Assembly (NCBI GenBank): GCA_015075105.1
Contig: JABTUZ010000001.1
Location: 879,001 to 943,000, forward strand
DNA from: Leptospiraceae bacterium
GTDB taxonomy: Bacteria > Spirochaetota > Leptospiria > Leptospirales > Leptospiraceae
Direction: 5' to 3'
Length of the DNA: 64,000 nucleotides
The position numbers and the translations under genes were made by a program. Shown here one piece after another: positions 10,937 to 20,349 of this stretch (positions are counted from its first letter, which is position 1; every line of letters begins with the position of its first letter). The notes under the pieces were generated by a model. That model was not told where the DNA came from, ran no database searches, and saw only the letters and a list, made by a program, of their open reading frames with translations.

Positions 10937-13786
10937 TTAAAAATTGGCTGAGAAATCGAACATGATTCTTCTCGAATCTCTTTGGTAGTCAAATGGATAA
11001 TAGTTATTCTTTATAAGAGTTTGGCAACTATTTAAAGCATTAGACACAAATACACCGAGGTGGACATTTTCATGTATCTTATATACAAATCTGGTATTTA
11101 GATTTACCCAAGGCGGTACATCTTTAGGTCGATATTGTGGGTAAGTGTTTTGATATGAAATAGGCTCTCCCGTATTCGTGTCCAAGGGACCAAATCCTGT
11201 CAATGGATCGACAGATCCCATATCGCTTGTCTTTCTATACACTAAACCTTGTCTTTCAAAAGAAAGGGAAAAGTTGAACTTAGGAAAATTTCCACTAAAT
11301 CCAAGATTGAGTCTGTGGGAAGGAGCCCAAGTTAGGTGATCTTTATTGGCTGAAATTGTATTGTCTTGAATAAATTCGTTTAGTCTTTCTATGTATGTCA
11401 TATTTGCAAAGCCAGAAAAATATTTATAAGAAAAAATTAATTCAGTTTCAAGACCGTGAGTGACTAGGGTATAAATATTGGAACTAAGGTTATTGTTTTG
11501 TAAGCTATAGGCAATTTGATTTTCAAACCTTGTACGAAAATAGTTTCCTCGTAAGTTAATGTACCTATTTAGAAAGTAGTCTATTCCGATTTCATTCGTT
11601 TGAATTACTTCCGGTTTTAATTTTCTTGGGTTAGACGCAAGCGAAAAAGTATTTGCCCCAAAAAGCTCTGTCATGGCCGGCTCTCTAAAAGCTCTACCGC
11701 TTATTAGCTTTAAATTTAAGTTTTTCGTAATAAAAAAAACTGCACCGAGTCTTGGGCTTGTTCTTCTAAAAATTCTTTTGTCATTTGTGATAAGTGGAGG
11801 ACCAACAAATTGGTCGTAAGGTTTTTCTATATAAATTCCTGTATCGCTCGAATATCTTTGGTCAATCCCTCTAAATTTTACAACTGTTTCGTCATAACGC
11901 ACACCTGCCGTAAGTTCAAGTTTATTGTAAAGTATTTTTCCGGAAACAACTTGTGCAAATGCTGCACCTTTGTTTACAGGTTTCTTTTTTATCCACTCAA
12001 ACCAAGGACCCTGTTTTTGAAATGAGTTATCGTCATAAGGTGGATAACCATTGACCGAATCACTAAGATTGATATTGCTGTAGTGTTCCTTGTCACCGTT
12101 ATAGCGAAAGTTCGTCCCTTCCACCCCACTTAATAAACTTCCTCCGTTTCCAAAAAGATAGGTCAATTGACCTCGTAAAAATATATCTTTTGCACTTGTT
12201 TTTAAATATTCAGATACTCCTCCCGGGTAAAAGTTTTCATAGGCACCATTTTCTGCATACCTTGTGTTCCAATCAATCCCTCTTTCTTGATATCGCATAA
12301 CGTATTCTTGAATCAATTTATCCGTTATATTTTTAGAATACTTGATTGTAGCAATTTGGCGAGACTCGGACATATTTTCTTTCGAGTCAGGGATTCTCCA
12401 CAGCCAACCATGCCCTGATTCATAGCTCCAGTAGCTTTTATGGAATTGGATAGATAAACCTTTTAGAACTCCTTCACCTTCTAATTTTGTAAATAAGTAA
12501 CTTGAGTTTCTTTCGTCTTTAACCGGAAATTTTTGTGGAAATCCGAAAGCATCTAATCTTCCTGAGCTGTCCGTATCCATATAGTTATTTCCTTTGGTTT
12601 TATATATGTTGTAACTCGCTATATATGAAAAAATTTTACCAGTGTTTCCCGTAAGAACATCATAAATTTGTGTTCCTGCATCACCCGAACGTATGCGGGT
12701 TTTAATCCCCCCTTTCAAATCAGATCCTGAAAAAGTGTTTATAGAAACAACTCCATTTGTAGCATTTGAGCCATAGAGCGCAGAACCGGGGCCTCTGATA
12801 ACTTCTATAGACTTAATCATATTCAAGGGAGTGATCTCCCAAGTATAGGCAGTACCGTATAGATTATCATTAAATTGGACTCCATCCATCAAAGTTAAAA
12901 TATGGTTGTTGTTCCAGCCTTCAAAAATTCCACGCCCTGTGACAGTTCTTCTGTCATAGTCTTGCGAAGGAGCGAAACCCGGGAGTTGATACAAAATATC
13001 GTTAAGGCTAACTCTTCCGTAGTTACGAATTTCTTCTTCTGTTATTACGGATATAATATTGGGCGCTTCGCTTGCTTTTTTTTCCGTCTTAGTAGAAGAG
13101 AATGTGACCTGGCTTTGCAAAAAAGAAAACACTTGTTTTGCTGCTTCTTCTTCGGCTTCTTTTCCCGAAGAAATCGGGAATTTTTTATTCCGGCTGATTT
13201 TTGAAAATAATACAAATTCGTTTATGCTTTCTCTTTTCTCTTGTCTTTTCCAATTATTTAATAGAAGAATATTCAGTCGCTTTGAGAAATTTAGTATTCT
13301 TGTAGAATCTAATTCTTTGGATTCTGTAGAATCTAACTTGATTCCTATGGACTCTGAAATTTCATCGGTAATATTAAAGGCATCTATCATTAAACCGGTT
13401 TCAGGATTATAAATTTGAGAGTATAGTTGAAGATTTTCGTTTTCTAATTTTTTATAAAACCCATCTACTAAGAAATGACAATTTTCTTTTTTTGTAGAGG
13501 AAATTTTATCTTCTATTTTCGTTTCTATTATTTTTTTGATTTGCATTTTTTTTGAGTTCAGCACTTCAGAGATTTTAGAATAGATCTGTTCTGAAAGTTT
13601 TTTATTTTCAGTAGATTCAAAATTTGTAAATTCTGAAAGGCAAGCTATTTTGTTTGTGGGCTTCTCATCTTCTGAATATAAATCGGAGAAGTTGAATAGA
13701 ATAGCAAAAAGAACACAGGTAGTAAACAAGTTCGTTATTGGGTGCTCTTTACAAGATAAAATAAATTTCAATACGAATGCAATCAT
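10937..13786 (-). CDS. TonB-dependent receptor with N-terminal periplasmic domain (copy 1)
   Basis: A 949-residue outer-membrane receptor. After a long hydrophobic leader (about 1-37) comes an unusual 130-residue domain (about 46-178, from ACLSEFTNFES to LLLNN) with a conserved Cys pair (C49, C103), reminiscent of the small alpha/beta N-terminal domains of TolB/LpoB-type proteins. A charged linker (180-235) leads to the plug (about 240-370, with APNIISVITEEEI and EVIRGPGSALYGSNATNG). The beta-barrel ends in the aromatic terminus FSANF. The ligand is unknown. It starts within the stop of the upstream paralogue (ATGA). Fold assignment of the extra domain is my inference. Confidence 0.9.
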   Translation of the reverse strand: MIAFVLKFILSCKEHPITNLFTTCVLFAILFNFSDLYSEDEKPTNKIACLSEFTNFESTENKKLSEQIYSKISEVLNSKKMQIKKIIETKIEDKISSTKKENCHFLVDGFYKKLENENLQLYSQIYNPETGLMIDAFNITDEISESIGIKLDSTESKELDSTRILNFSKRLNILLLNNWKRQEKRESINEFVLFSKISRNKKFPISSGKEAEEEAAKQVFSFLQSQVTFSSTKTEKKASEAPNIISVITEEEIRNYGRVSLNDILYQLPGFAPSQDYDRRTVTGRGIFEGWNNNHILTLMDGVQFNDNLYGTAYTWEITPLNMIKSIEVIRGPGSALYGSNATNGVVSINTFSGSDLKGGIKTRIRSGDAGTQIYDVLTGNTGKIFSYIASYNIYKTKGNNYMDTDSSGRLDAFGFPQKFPVKDERNSSYLFTKLEGEGVLKGLSIQFHKSYWSYESGHGWLWRIPDSKENMSESRQIATIKYSKNITDKLIQEYVMRYQERGIDWNTRYAENGAYENFYPGGVSEYLKTSAKDIFLRGQLTYLFGNGGSLLSGVEGTNFRYNGDKEHYSNINLSDSVNGYPPYDDNSFQKQGPWFEWIKKKPVNKGAAFAQVVSGKILYNKLELTAGVRYDETVVKFRGIDQRYSSDTGIYIEKPYDQFVGPPLITNDKRIFRRTSPRLGAVFFITKNLNLKLISGRAFREPAMTELFGANTFSLASNPRKLKPEVIQTNEIGIDYFLNRYINLRGNYFRTRFENQIAYSLQNNNLSSNIYTLVTHGLETELIFSYKYFSGFANMTYIERLNEFIQDNTISANKDHLTWAPSHRLNLGFSGNFPKFNFSLSFERQGLVYRKTSDMGSVDPLTGFGPLDTNTGEPISYQNTYPQYRPKDVPPWVNLNTRFVYKIHENVHLGVFVSNALNSCQTLIKNNYYPFDYQRDSRRIMFDFSANF

Positions 13787-16605
13787 CAGAAATTAGCCCT
13801 CAGGTCTATAAGTACTCTTCTTGTTTCTCTTAAATAATCGGTTGGAAAGTTTCCTGTTTGGGTTAAGTACTGGGGTCTATTCAACGCGTTAGATGCAAAA
13901 ACACCTAATCGTAAATTTTCCATAAGTTTTACTTCAAATCTTAAGTTTACGTTTGTCCAAGCCTCTACACGAATTGGTCGATAAACCGGATATCTATAAG
14001 GGTCTGAGTAGGTATTTTCTGTTAGCGTACCGGTTATCGGCTCTATACTTCCAAGGTCACTTCTTTTTCTTGTCACAACACCTTGTCTTTGAACACTAAT
14101 ACTTCCCGAAAATATCTTGAAACTGCCTGTGATTCCAAAATTAGCTAAACTTGCAGGGGAGCCTGTTATCTCGCTTTGATGTTTTGATTCACTCGCTTTT
14201 AGATTGTGATCTAAGTATCGGGTAAATTTAGAATAGTTTGCAAAGGCTGAAACATTTTTGTATGTAAATAATAATTCTGATTCAAGACCTTTTGTTCCGA
14301 GTGTGTAAGCGTTTATAATCGTGTTGGAAGTATCGCTATAGTCTATCATGTTTTCGGTTCTGGTAGCAAAAGCATTGAGTCTTAGATTGATATATTTATT
14401 TGCATACCAGTCAAGTGCACCTTCATAAGTTTTTATAATTTCAGGGCTGATTTTTCTTGGGTTATTTGAGCCTCCGACATAGGTATTTACTCCAAAAAGT
14501 TCTCCAGGTGAAGGCTCTCTAAAAGCTCGCCCTGCAAGCAGTTTAAAGGTAAGTCTGTCTGTTGCAAAAAAGACTAAACCAATTCTTGGGCTTGTTTTCC
14601 GGTAAACTTTTTTTTCGTTGGTAACGAATGGAGGAGCTAAAAATCGACTTGGAACAATATTTGAAGTTTCAAGACCTGTAACCGGATCTGTATAATTGTA
14701 GGTCGGATAGCCGAGTAATCCATTGTACGGCATATCAATTCCTCTAAAGTGCATGGATGATTCGTCATATCGAGTTCCTAAAGTTATTTCTAATCTTTTT
14801 TCAAATATCTTCCCTGAGCTGAACTGCCCAAATGTTGCAATCTTTTTAATCGGACGGTCTGTTATCCAATCCATATACGGCTCTAAAGGTCTGACTATAT
14901 TTCCAGAGAAAGGCTCGCCTGTTCCGAGTAAATTCATGTCTACATTCGAGCTATGCTCCTTGTCTCCACGGTAGCTTATTTGATTTGCCTCTACACCCGC
15001 TACTATTGAACCTTTATTATCAAAATGGTAGGTGACTTGCCCTCTCCCAAAATAATTGTCTAATCTCGTGTTTAAGTTTTCCGTAACCCCCGAAGGATAA
15101 TTATTTGGGTCGCTTGGGTATAGCCTTGCATTGAACTTCCATTCTCCAGGTGAATATTTTATTACGTATTCATGAGAAAGTTTATCTGTGATATTTTTCG
15201 AGTATTTTAGAACTGCAATGTCTCTATTTTCAGACATTTGATCTTTGAAATCCGGGGTATTCTGCAACCAGCCGTTAAACGTACCGTATTTCCAGTATTG
15301 GCGATTGTATTGTAAAGAAAATCCTTTTAAATCTCCTTCCCCTTCTAATTTTAATAGAAGGGAATAGTTATTTCTTTCGTCTTTGTAGGGAAATTTTTGC
15401 AAGAAACCTAAATCATCAACTCTACCGGAATTATCGTAACCTTTTATACTGTTTCCCGTTGTATCGTAAGAATTCATGCTAACAATATATGAGATTAAAT
15501 TTGTAGTATTGCCCGTAACTATATCGTAGATTCTAGTGCCATGATCGCCCATTCTGGCACGAAGCCTGACTTCACCATTCAGGTCTTTTCCTGAATAGGT
15601 ATTTAGAGAAACAACCCCATACATTGCATTTGACCCATAAAGCGCAGACCCTGGACCTCGAATCACTTCAACAGACTTTACCATATTTAGTGGAGTTAAC
15701 TCCCAAGTGAGCGCAGAGCCATAAAAGTTTTCGTTAAATTGAACTCCATCTTGAAGTATTAAAATATGGTTATTATTCCAACCCTCGTGCATACCTCTTG
15801 CTGATACCGTTCTTCTCTCATTGATTTGAGAAGGAGAGAATCCGGGAAGCTGGTATAAAATATCGTTAATGCTATTTCTACCGTAATCTATGATTTCTTT
15901 GTCAGAGATAACTGAAATAACGTTAGGTGCCTCGTTTGTTCTTTTTTGGGTTTTTGTTGATGAAGTGGTTACTTGATTTTGCAAAAGATTGAAAACTTGT
16001 TTCGCGGCTTCCTCTTCGGCTTCCTTTCCTGATGAAATAGGGAATTTATTATTTTCACTGATTTTTGATGAAAGTACATACTCATCAATATTTTCTCTTC
16101 TTTCTATTTTTTTAGAGTTATTCAGTAATACAATTCTAAGCCTTTTTGCAAGGTTACGAACGCGCAATTCATCGGATTCTTTTGATTCTTCAGGATCCAA
16201 TTTTAACTTGCCTAATTCTGTGTACTCATCGGCAATATTGAATGCATCAATCATTAGAGAAGTTTCAGGATTATAAATTTGGCTGTACAATTGGAGGTTT
16301 TCTGAATTATTGAGTTTTTTATAATACCCATCAATGAAAAAGTAACAATTATTTTTTAGTGAGAAATGCAATTTTGACTGTATTGAGTTTTCATTTACCT
16401 TTTTAATTATAAAATTTTTTTCAGAAAAAGACTTAGTTATTATTGAATCTATGAGTTTTACAATTTCTAAGTTGGAATTCGATTCAAAGTTAGAAAAGTT
16501 AGATAAGCAAATTGTTTTTTCGTTTGTTTTATTTGGCTTTTCTTGAGAAAAAATTCCAAAAGCAGATGCAATGACAAATACAATTGAAATTATAGATTTT
16601 CGCAT
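13786..16605 (-). CDS. TonB-dependent receptor with N-terminal periplasmic domain (copy 2)
   Basis: A paralogue of the downstream receptor, 939 residues from ATG at 16603-16605; a TTG six bases earlier is less likely. The signal peptide is about 1-21. The extra N-terminal domain (ICLSNFSNFES onward) shares YSQIYNPET and MIDAFNI with copy 1. The linker contains ISSGKEAEEEAAKQVF, also nearly identical in copy 1. The plug has EVIRGPGSALYGSNAMYG and the barrel ends in DLRANF. The two genes overlap by one base and likely arose by tandem duplication, now well diverged. No TonB, ExbB or ExbD is in the window. Confidence 0.9.
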   Translation of the reverse strand: MRKSIISIVFVIASAFGIFSQEKPNKTNEKTICLSNFSNFESNSNLEIVKLIDSIITKSFSEKNFIIKKVNENSIQSKLHFSLKNNCYFFIDGYYKKLNNSENLQLYSQIYNPETSLMIDAFNIADEYTELGKLKLDPEESKESDELRVRNLAKRLRIVLLNNSKKIERRENIDEYVLSSKISENNKFPISSGKEAEEEAAKQVFNLLQNQVTTSSTKTQKRTNEAPNVISVISDKEIIDYGRNSINDILYQLPGFSPSQINERRTVSARGMHEGWNNNHILILQDGVQFNENFYGSALTWELTPLNMVKSVEVIRGPGSALYGSNAMYGVVSLNTYSGKDLNGEVRLRARMGDHGTRIYDIVTGNTTNLISYIVSMNSYDTTGNSIKGYDNSGRVDDLGFLQKFPYKDERNNYSLLLKLEGEGDLKGFSLQYNRQYWKYGTFNGWLQNTPDFKDQMSENRDIAVLKYSKNITDKLSHEYVIKYSPGEWKFNARLYPSDPNNYPSGVTENLNTRLDNYFGRGQVTYHFDNKGSIVAGVEANQISYRGDKEHSSNVDMNLLGTGEPFSGNIVRPLEPYMDWITDRPIKKIATFGQFSSGKIFEKRLEITLGTRYDESSMHFRGIDMPYNGLLGYPTYNYTDPVTGLETSNIVPSRFLAPPFVTNEKKVYRKTSPRIGLVFFATDRLTFKLLAGRAFREPSPGELFGVNTYVGGSNNPRKISPEIIKTYEGALDWYANKYINLRLNAFATRTENMIDYSDTSNTIINAYTLGTKGLESELLFTYKNVSAFANYSKFTRYLDHNLKASESKHQSEITGSPASLANFGITGSFKIFSGSISVQRQGVVTRKRSDLGSIEPITGTLTENTYSDPYRYPVYRPIRVEAWTNVNLRFEVKLMENLRLGVFASNALNRPQYLTQTGNFPTDYLRETRRVLIDLRANF

Positions 16606-16693
16606 AGTCAAAAATTTTAAACACCTTATAAATAATGCAAGTTTTTTTTAACGGTTTCTAAATAAAAATGAATCTTCAAGCAAGTATATTCAC

Positions 16694-16733
16694 AGGTTTC
16701 GGGAAGCATCACTAGCGATCCGTAGAAAGACCT
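16694..16733 (-). other. GC-richer structured island in receptor leader region
   Basis: In the divergent spacer 16606-16832 this block stands out from AT-rich flanks. On the minus strand AGGT...ACCT closes a hairpin, with TTC/GAA extending it across a 2-base bulge and possible inner pairs. It would lie about 90-130 bases upstream of the receptor start, so it could be a 5' leader element or operator. It also resembles a short stretch of 16S rRNA (ATCGCTAGT core). Nothing else in this spacer could be assigned. Confidence 0.25.
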
Positions 16734-16832
16734 AGTTTAGTTTTTGAAATAACATCATAATTTATTTTTCTCATTGGTAATATATTGTAGAAAAAAAAAG
16801 TGCAATATGAAATTTTGAAAAATAAACACAAT

Positions 16833-18308
16833 ATGAATTTAACAATTGAAAATATACTAATAGTAGGCTCTGTGCTACTTTTTATAAGCATAGTTGTTGG
16901 TAAAACTTCTTACAAATTTGGAGTACCGACTCTACTTTTATTTTTAGCAATAGGGATGCTTGCAGGCTCAGACGGAATAGGTGGTATTCGGTTTGATGAT
17001 CCTAAAATCGCTCAATTCGTAGGAGTAGTTTCTCTAAATTTTATTTTATTTTCGGGAGGGCTCGATACAAACTGGACATCAGTAAAACCCATTCTCAGGG
17101 AAGGGATTGTTTTATCTACGTTGGGAGTTTTACTCACTGCGTTGACACTTGGAGGGTTTGTATGGTATATAACAGATTTTACATTTTATGAGAGTATGCT
17201 TTTGGGCTCCATTGTTTCTTCAACGGATGCAGCCGCAGTATTTTCAATTTTGCGTTCAAGAAACCTAGCGTTAAAAGATAATCTTCGCCCAACTTTAGAG
17301 TTAGAAAGTGGGAGTAACGACCCAATGGCTTATGTTTTGACAATTGTGTTTTTAACCTTAGTCACAAATCAGGATCAGAGTATCGTATCCGTAATTCCTC
17401 TTTTTTTAAAACAAATGATTCTTGGAGGAATCTTTGGTTTCGGATTTGGGAGGCTTAGTAAATTCATTATCAATTCTATTCAGTTGGATTTTGAGGGGCT
17501 GTATCCTGTATTAGTAATTGCGCTCATGTTTGTCACATTTTCAATTACTGACTCATTAGGCGGTAACGGTTTTTTAGCAATTTATATTTGTGCGGTGTAT
17601 TTGGGGAATCAGGAATTAATTCATAAAAATACAATTCTTAAGATGTATGACGGCTTGGCTTGGCTAATGCAGATTGTACTTTTTTTGACTCTTGGACTAC
17701 TCGTTTTTCCTTCACAAATTCTTCCTTTTATCGGTATCGGTTTACTCATCTCAATTTTTTTAATAGTCGTTGCAAGACCTGTAAGTGTACTACTAAGTCT
17801 TTTTATGTTTAAGATGGAGATAAAGAGAAGGCTCTATATTTCTTGGGTGGGGTTAAGAGGTGCAGTTCCAATCGTATTTGCTACATACCCACTCTTGGCA
17901 GGAATAGACAAAGCCTATACAATTTTTAATATAGTATTTTTTATTTCAGTGACTTCGGTTCTAATTCAAGGAACAACAATCTCAATTATAGCTAAATGGC
18001 TACACGTATCGCTACCTGAAAAAATAAAAAATTCTACCGAAACAGACCGACTTATTTTGGATTTACCGAAATCAACCTTGCAGGAATTTGAAATATTGTC
18101 GGATTTCTGTGCTGTAGGGAAAAAAATTGTAGATTTGGATTTTCCGAAATCAGTTTTTATTATTATGATTAAAAGAGGTGGAGAATATATACGGCCGGGT
18201 GGCTCTACAATTATTGAAGCAAAAGATATTTTAATGGTTCTTGCAGATGCCCCGGAAGATTTTGAGAAAGTAGATGGGTGTATTCAAAGTCAAATTAAAA
18301 AAATGTAA
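16833..18308 (+). CDS. CPA1-type Na+(K+)/H+ antiporter with C-terminal RCK_C domain
   Basis: A 491-residue membrane antiporter of the NhaP/CvrA type. About twelve hydrophobic segments include the exchanger core: LFSGGLDTNW, SIVSSTDAAAVFSIL, LELESGSNDPMAY (paired acidic/Asn transport site) and WVGLRGAVPIV. The last about 80 residues form a TrkA-C-like ligand-binding domain (VGKKIVDLDFP onward), which in KefB/CvrA-type proteins senses nucleotides. I chose the ATG at 16833; a GTG at 16800 in frame is possible. It stands alone, divergent from the receptors, so a role in pH or cation homeostasis rather than nutrient uptake is likely. Confidence 0.9.
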   Translation: MNLTIENILIVGSVLLFISIVVGKTSYKFGVPTLLLFLAIGMLAGSDGIGGIRFDDPKIAQFVGVVSLNFILFSGGLDTNWTSVKPILREGIVLSTLGVLLTALTLGGFVWYITDFTFYESMLLGSIVSSTDAAAVFSILRSRNLALKDNLRPTLELESGSNDPMAYVLTIVFLTLVTNQDQSIVSVIPLFLKQMILGGIFGFGFGRLSKFIINSIQLDFEGLYPVLVIALMFVTFSITDSLGGNGFLAIYICAVYLGNQELIHKNTILKMYDGLAWLMQIVLFLTLGLLVFPSQILPFIGIGLLISIFLIVVARPVSVLLSLFMFKMEIKRRLYISWVGLRGAVPIVFATYPLLAGIDKAYTIFNIVFFISVTSVLIQGTTISIIAKWLHVSLPEKIKNSTETDRLILDLPKSTLQEFEILSDFCAVGKKIVDLDFPKSVFIIMIKRGGEYIRPGGSTIIEAKDILMVLADAPEDFEKVDGCIQSQIKKM

Positions 18309-18467
18309 GGTGTGTTCTAAATGTAGGAGTTTTTTAGTTAGTCAAAAAATACAAAATTGGTGAATTTATGAAATAGTTTAAAAAATATTTTCAATTTAGT
18401 ATATAATTATAAAATTTGATTTGCATATATTTTATTTTCTGTAATAAAAAGCTAAGGAGAAAAATTT

Positions 18468-18995
18468 ATGACTATTCAACCGATTTCTATTTATAATGAA
18501 TTTCAAGAAATTTATAAGAACAAACTTTTAGAAGACCTTACCGAGCTTACGATTGAGGAAAATCCTCAAAGTGGTTTTTTTATTAGATATACCCTTGATT
18601 ACGAAGGAGAAATTAAACAAGGAAAATTGCAAAGTTTTTATAGTTCTGGGACAGACAATCCCAATGATTTGAAAAAGTTTTTTTTGAATCTTGGCAAGGA
18701 TGAACATTTTTATTTTTGCGATACGGTTTTTAAGGAGAACGATCATTTTCATGAAAACTACGATTTGCTAATTTATTATCCTGATTGTCAAGAATCAGAT
18801 GCGGTTGAGTTTCTGATACGAGACTACGCAAATAACCCAACAGATGAAGCTACAAAAAATAGATTAAAAAAGTACATTCAAAAAGAAATCGATGCAGATA
18901 GTTTAGTGTTGGTTGAGGAAGAGGGAGGAATCGAAGTTTACCATTCCGAAAAAGAAGATTTTTTAGAAAGATTGCATTCTATCGTTTTGGAATAG
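18468..18995 (+). CDS. Hypothetical acidic protein
   Basis: A 175-residue soluble protein with many Glu and Asp residues and no signal peptide or membrane segment; I recognise no family. A good Shine-Dalgarno AAGGAG is about 8 bases ahead of the ATG. It is monocistronic: the 159-base spacer upstream (18309-18467) includes TATAAT at 18402-18407 without a convincing -35, and the gene converges on the GltS-like gene downstream. The beta-rich N-terminal half and helical, Glu-rich C-terminal half suggest a compact cytosolic protein. Confidence 0.75.
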   Translation: MTIQPISIYNEFQEIYKNKLLEDLTELTIEENPQSGFFIRYTLDYEGEIKQGKLQSFYSSGTDNPNDLKKFFLNLGKDEHFYFCDTVFKENDHFHENYDLLIYYPDCQESDAVEFLIRDYANNPTDEATKNRLKKYIQKEIDADSLVLVEEEGGIEVYHSEKEDFLERLHSIVLE

Positions 18996-19083
18996 GATGT
19001 GTCGATGGAAATTTGTTAAAGAAAAATTTTGTTGTATATACAATATTAAACGTTAGGCGATTTTCATAAGCCTCTGGCGTATA

Positions 19084-20349
19084 TTAAAATTTTTGAATTT
19101 TCTTTAGTAGGTGCTTTCCAAAGAAAAATAAACTAAACCAGACTGATATCAATATAAATAAGATTAGGTTTGGATTAAAATTTGTTAATAGAAACGGATA
19201 GGATAGGGTTAGAATTCCACCTCCTATAAGAGGAGCTGAAAATGGAGACGCTGCTGCATAGATCTTTCCAGCTTTACTTTTCATGGATGGGTCGGTCATT
19301 TTCCAGAGCATAAGTCCGGTCGCAGTAGTTCCATTCAGCATTCCGAAATTGATTAGACTCAATTCAAACCTGTAATTATTGTGAATTAGTTTTTTACTTA
19401 ATACAAAATGGCAAAATAAATTCCATAGAAAACCAAAACCAAACAGGATGAGCAGTGGAATTAAAAATTTCAAGATGATTTGCAAGTTCATCGTGGATAT
19501 TCCAGTAAAAATTAAAATTTCCATTACAATAGATGCAATTAATGAATTGGAAGAGTTGTCTAATAGGTATTCTTGTTTAGAAATTTTTAACAGAAATTTT
19601 AAAAGAATACTTCCGAAAAGTGCATATACAAAAAGTGGAAGAACGGGTATAGGAGTTGAGTAAGACTGGAAAGTTGCTTGTAGTAATTTTCCAATGAAAT
19701 AGGCTATAAAAATCAGTGTGCCGGAAAATATTAATGAGAAGTATGAAATAGAAAACTTTTCGCTTACGATAGAATTTTCTCTAATTTTTTTGCCTTCTTT
19801 TATGATTATAAAAATTCCACCAACGATACCGAGTATCATTCCGGCAGTTGCGCTGAACAGTCCAAATTCCAATCCACCTTTCAAGCCATTTTTTTCTAAG
19901 ATTTCTTTCATTGCAAATGCAGTTCCGTGTCCACCTGCAAATCCTGTTTCTAAGATTATAGCAAAAGACATAGGTATCTCATAAAATTTTTGAAACACAA
20001 ATAGGGTTAGAGAGATTGCTATTATGGTTTGCCCAAGAACAGAAAGCCAAACTAAGATTCCTTCATTTACAATTTCGTTAAAAGTGGACTGGCTTGAATT
20101 TTCAGATTTCTCCAAGAAAAGGGATGCAAAAATAATTGCTATAAGTTCGGACGGCCACGATTTCCATGTTGAAAATATTGTACTAGATTTTAAATCGTCA
20201 AACAAAGTAAAAAGAATTAATACAAAACTTGAGCTGATAAGAGAAATCGGGATTTGAAATCTTTCAATAATAGAAAAGAATTTTGCGAAAAAAGAAAAAC
20301 AACCAAGTATTGTAATTACTAAGAAAAATTCTGTCAAGGATCTTTCCAC
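19084..20349 (-). CDS. GltS-like sodium/glutamate symporter family protein
   Basis: A 421-residue membrane protein with about eleven hydrophobic segments. ETGFAGGHGTAFAM (about 142-155) matches the re-entrant loop GGHGTA of the ESS/GltS family. A second half-repeat loop is GMLNGTTATGLMLWKM, the internally duplicated partner. The family imports glutamate with Na+, but overall divergence leaves substrate uncertain. It overlaps the ispG 3' end by 16 bases, so it is translated from the same mRNA, an odd pairing with an isoprenoid gene. It converges on the hypothetical gene at 18468. Confidence 0.8.
   Translation of the reverse strand: MERSLTEFFLVITILGCFSFFAKFFSIIERFQIPISLISSSFVLILFTLFDDLKSSTIFSTWKSWPSELIAIIFASLFLEKSENSSQSTFNEIVNEGILVWLSVLGQTIIAISLTLFVFQKFYEIPMSFAIILETGFAGGHGTAFAMKEILEKNGLKGGLEFGLFSATAGMILGIVGGIFIIIKEGKKIRENSIVSEKFSISYFSLIFSGTLIFIAYFIGKLLQATFQSYSTPIPVLPLFVYALFGSILLKFLLKISKQEYLLDNSSNSLIASIVMEILIFTGISTMNLQIILKFLIPLLILFGFGFLWNLFCHFVLSKKLIHNNYRFELSLINFGMLNGTTATGLMLWKMTDPSMKSKAGKIYAAASPFSAPLIGGGILTLSYPFLLTNFNPNLILFILISVWFSLFFFGKHLLKKIQKF

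Noticed and set aside
10849-10992. 48-codon N-terminal extension of comF
   Set aside because: Phe-rich with no family match, overlaps the receptor gene; the ATG at 10848 fits ComF length better.
12902-13412. Plus-strand ORFs antisense to the TonB receptors
   Set aside because: Shadow frames of the receptor gene; composition follows the opposite strand and no motifs are present.
19032-19043. Palindrome TTGTATATACAA between two convergent genes
   Set aside because: Simple alternating A/T sequence in a short spacer; a similar TTGTATATAC occurs near 9175, so it looks like compositional chance.
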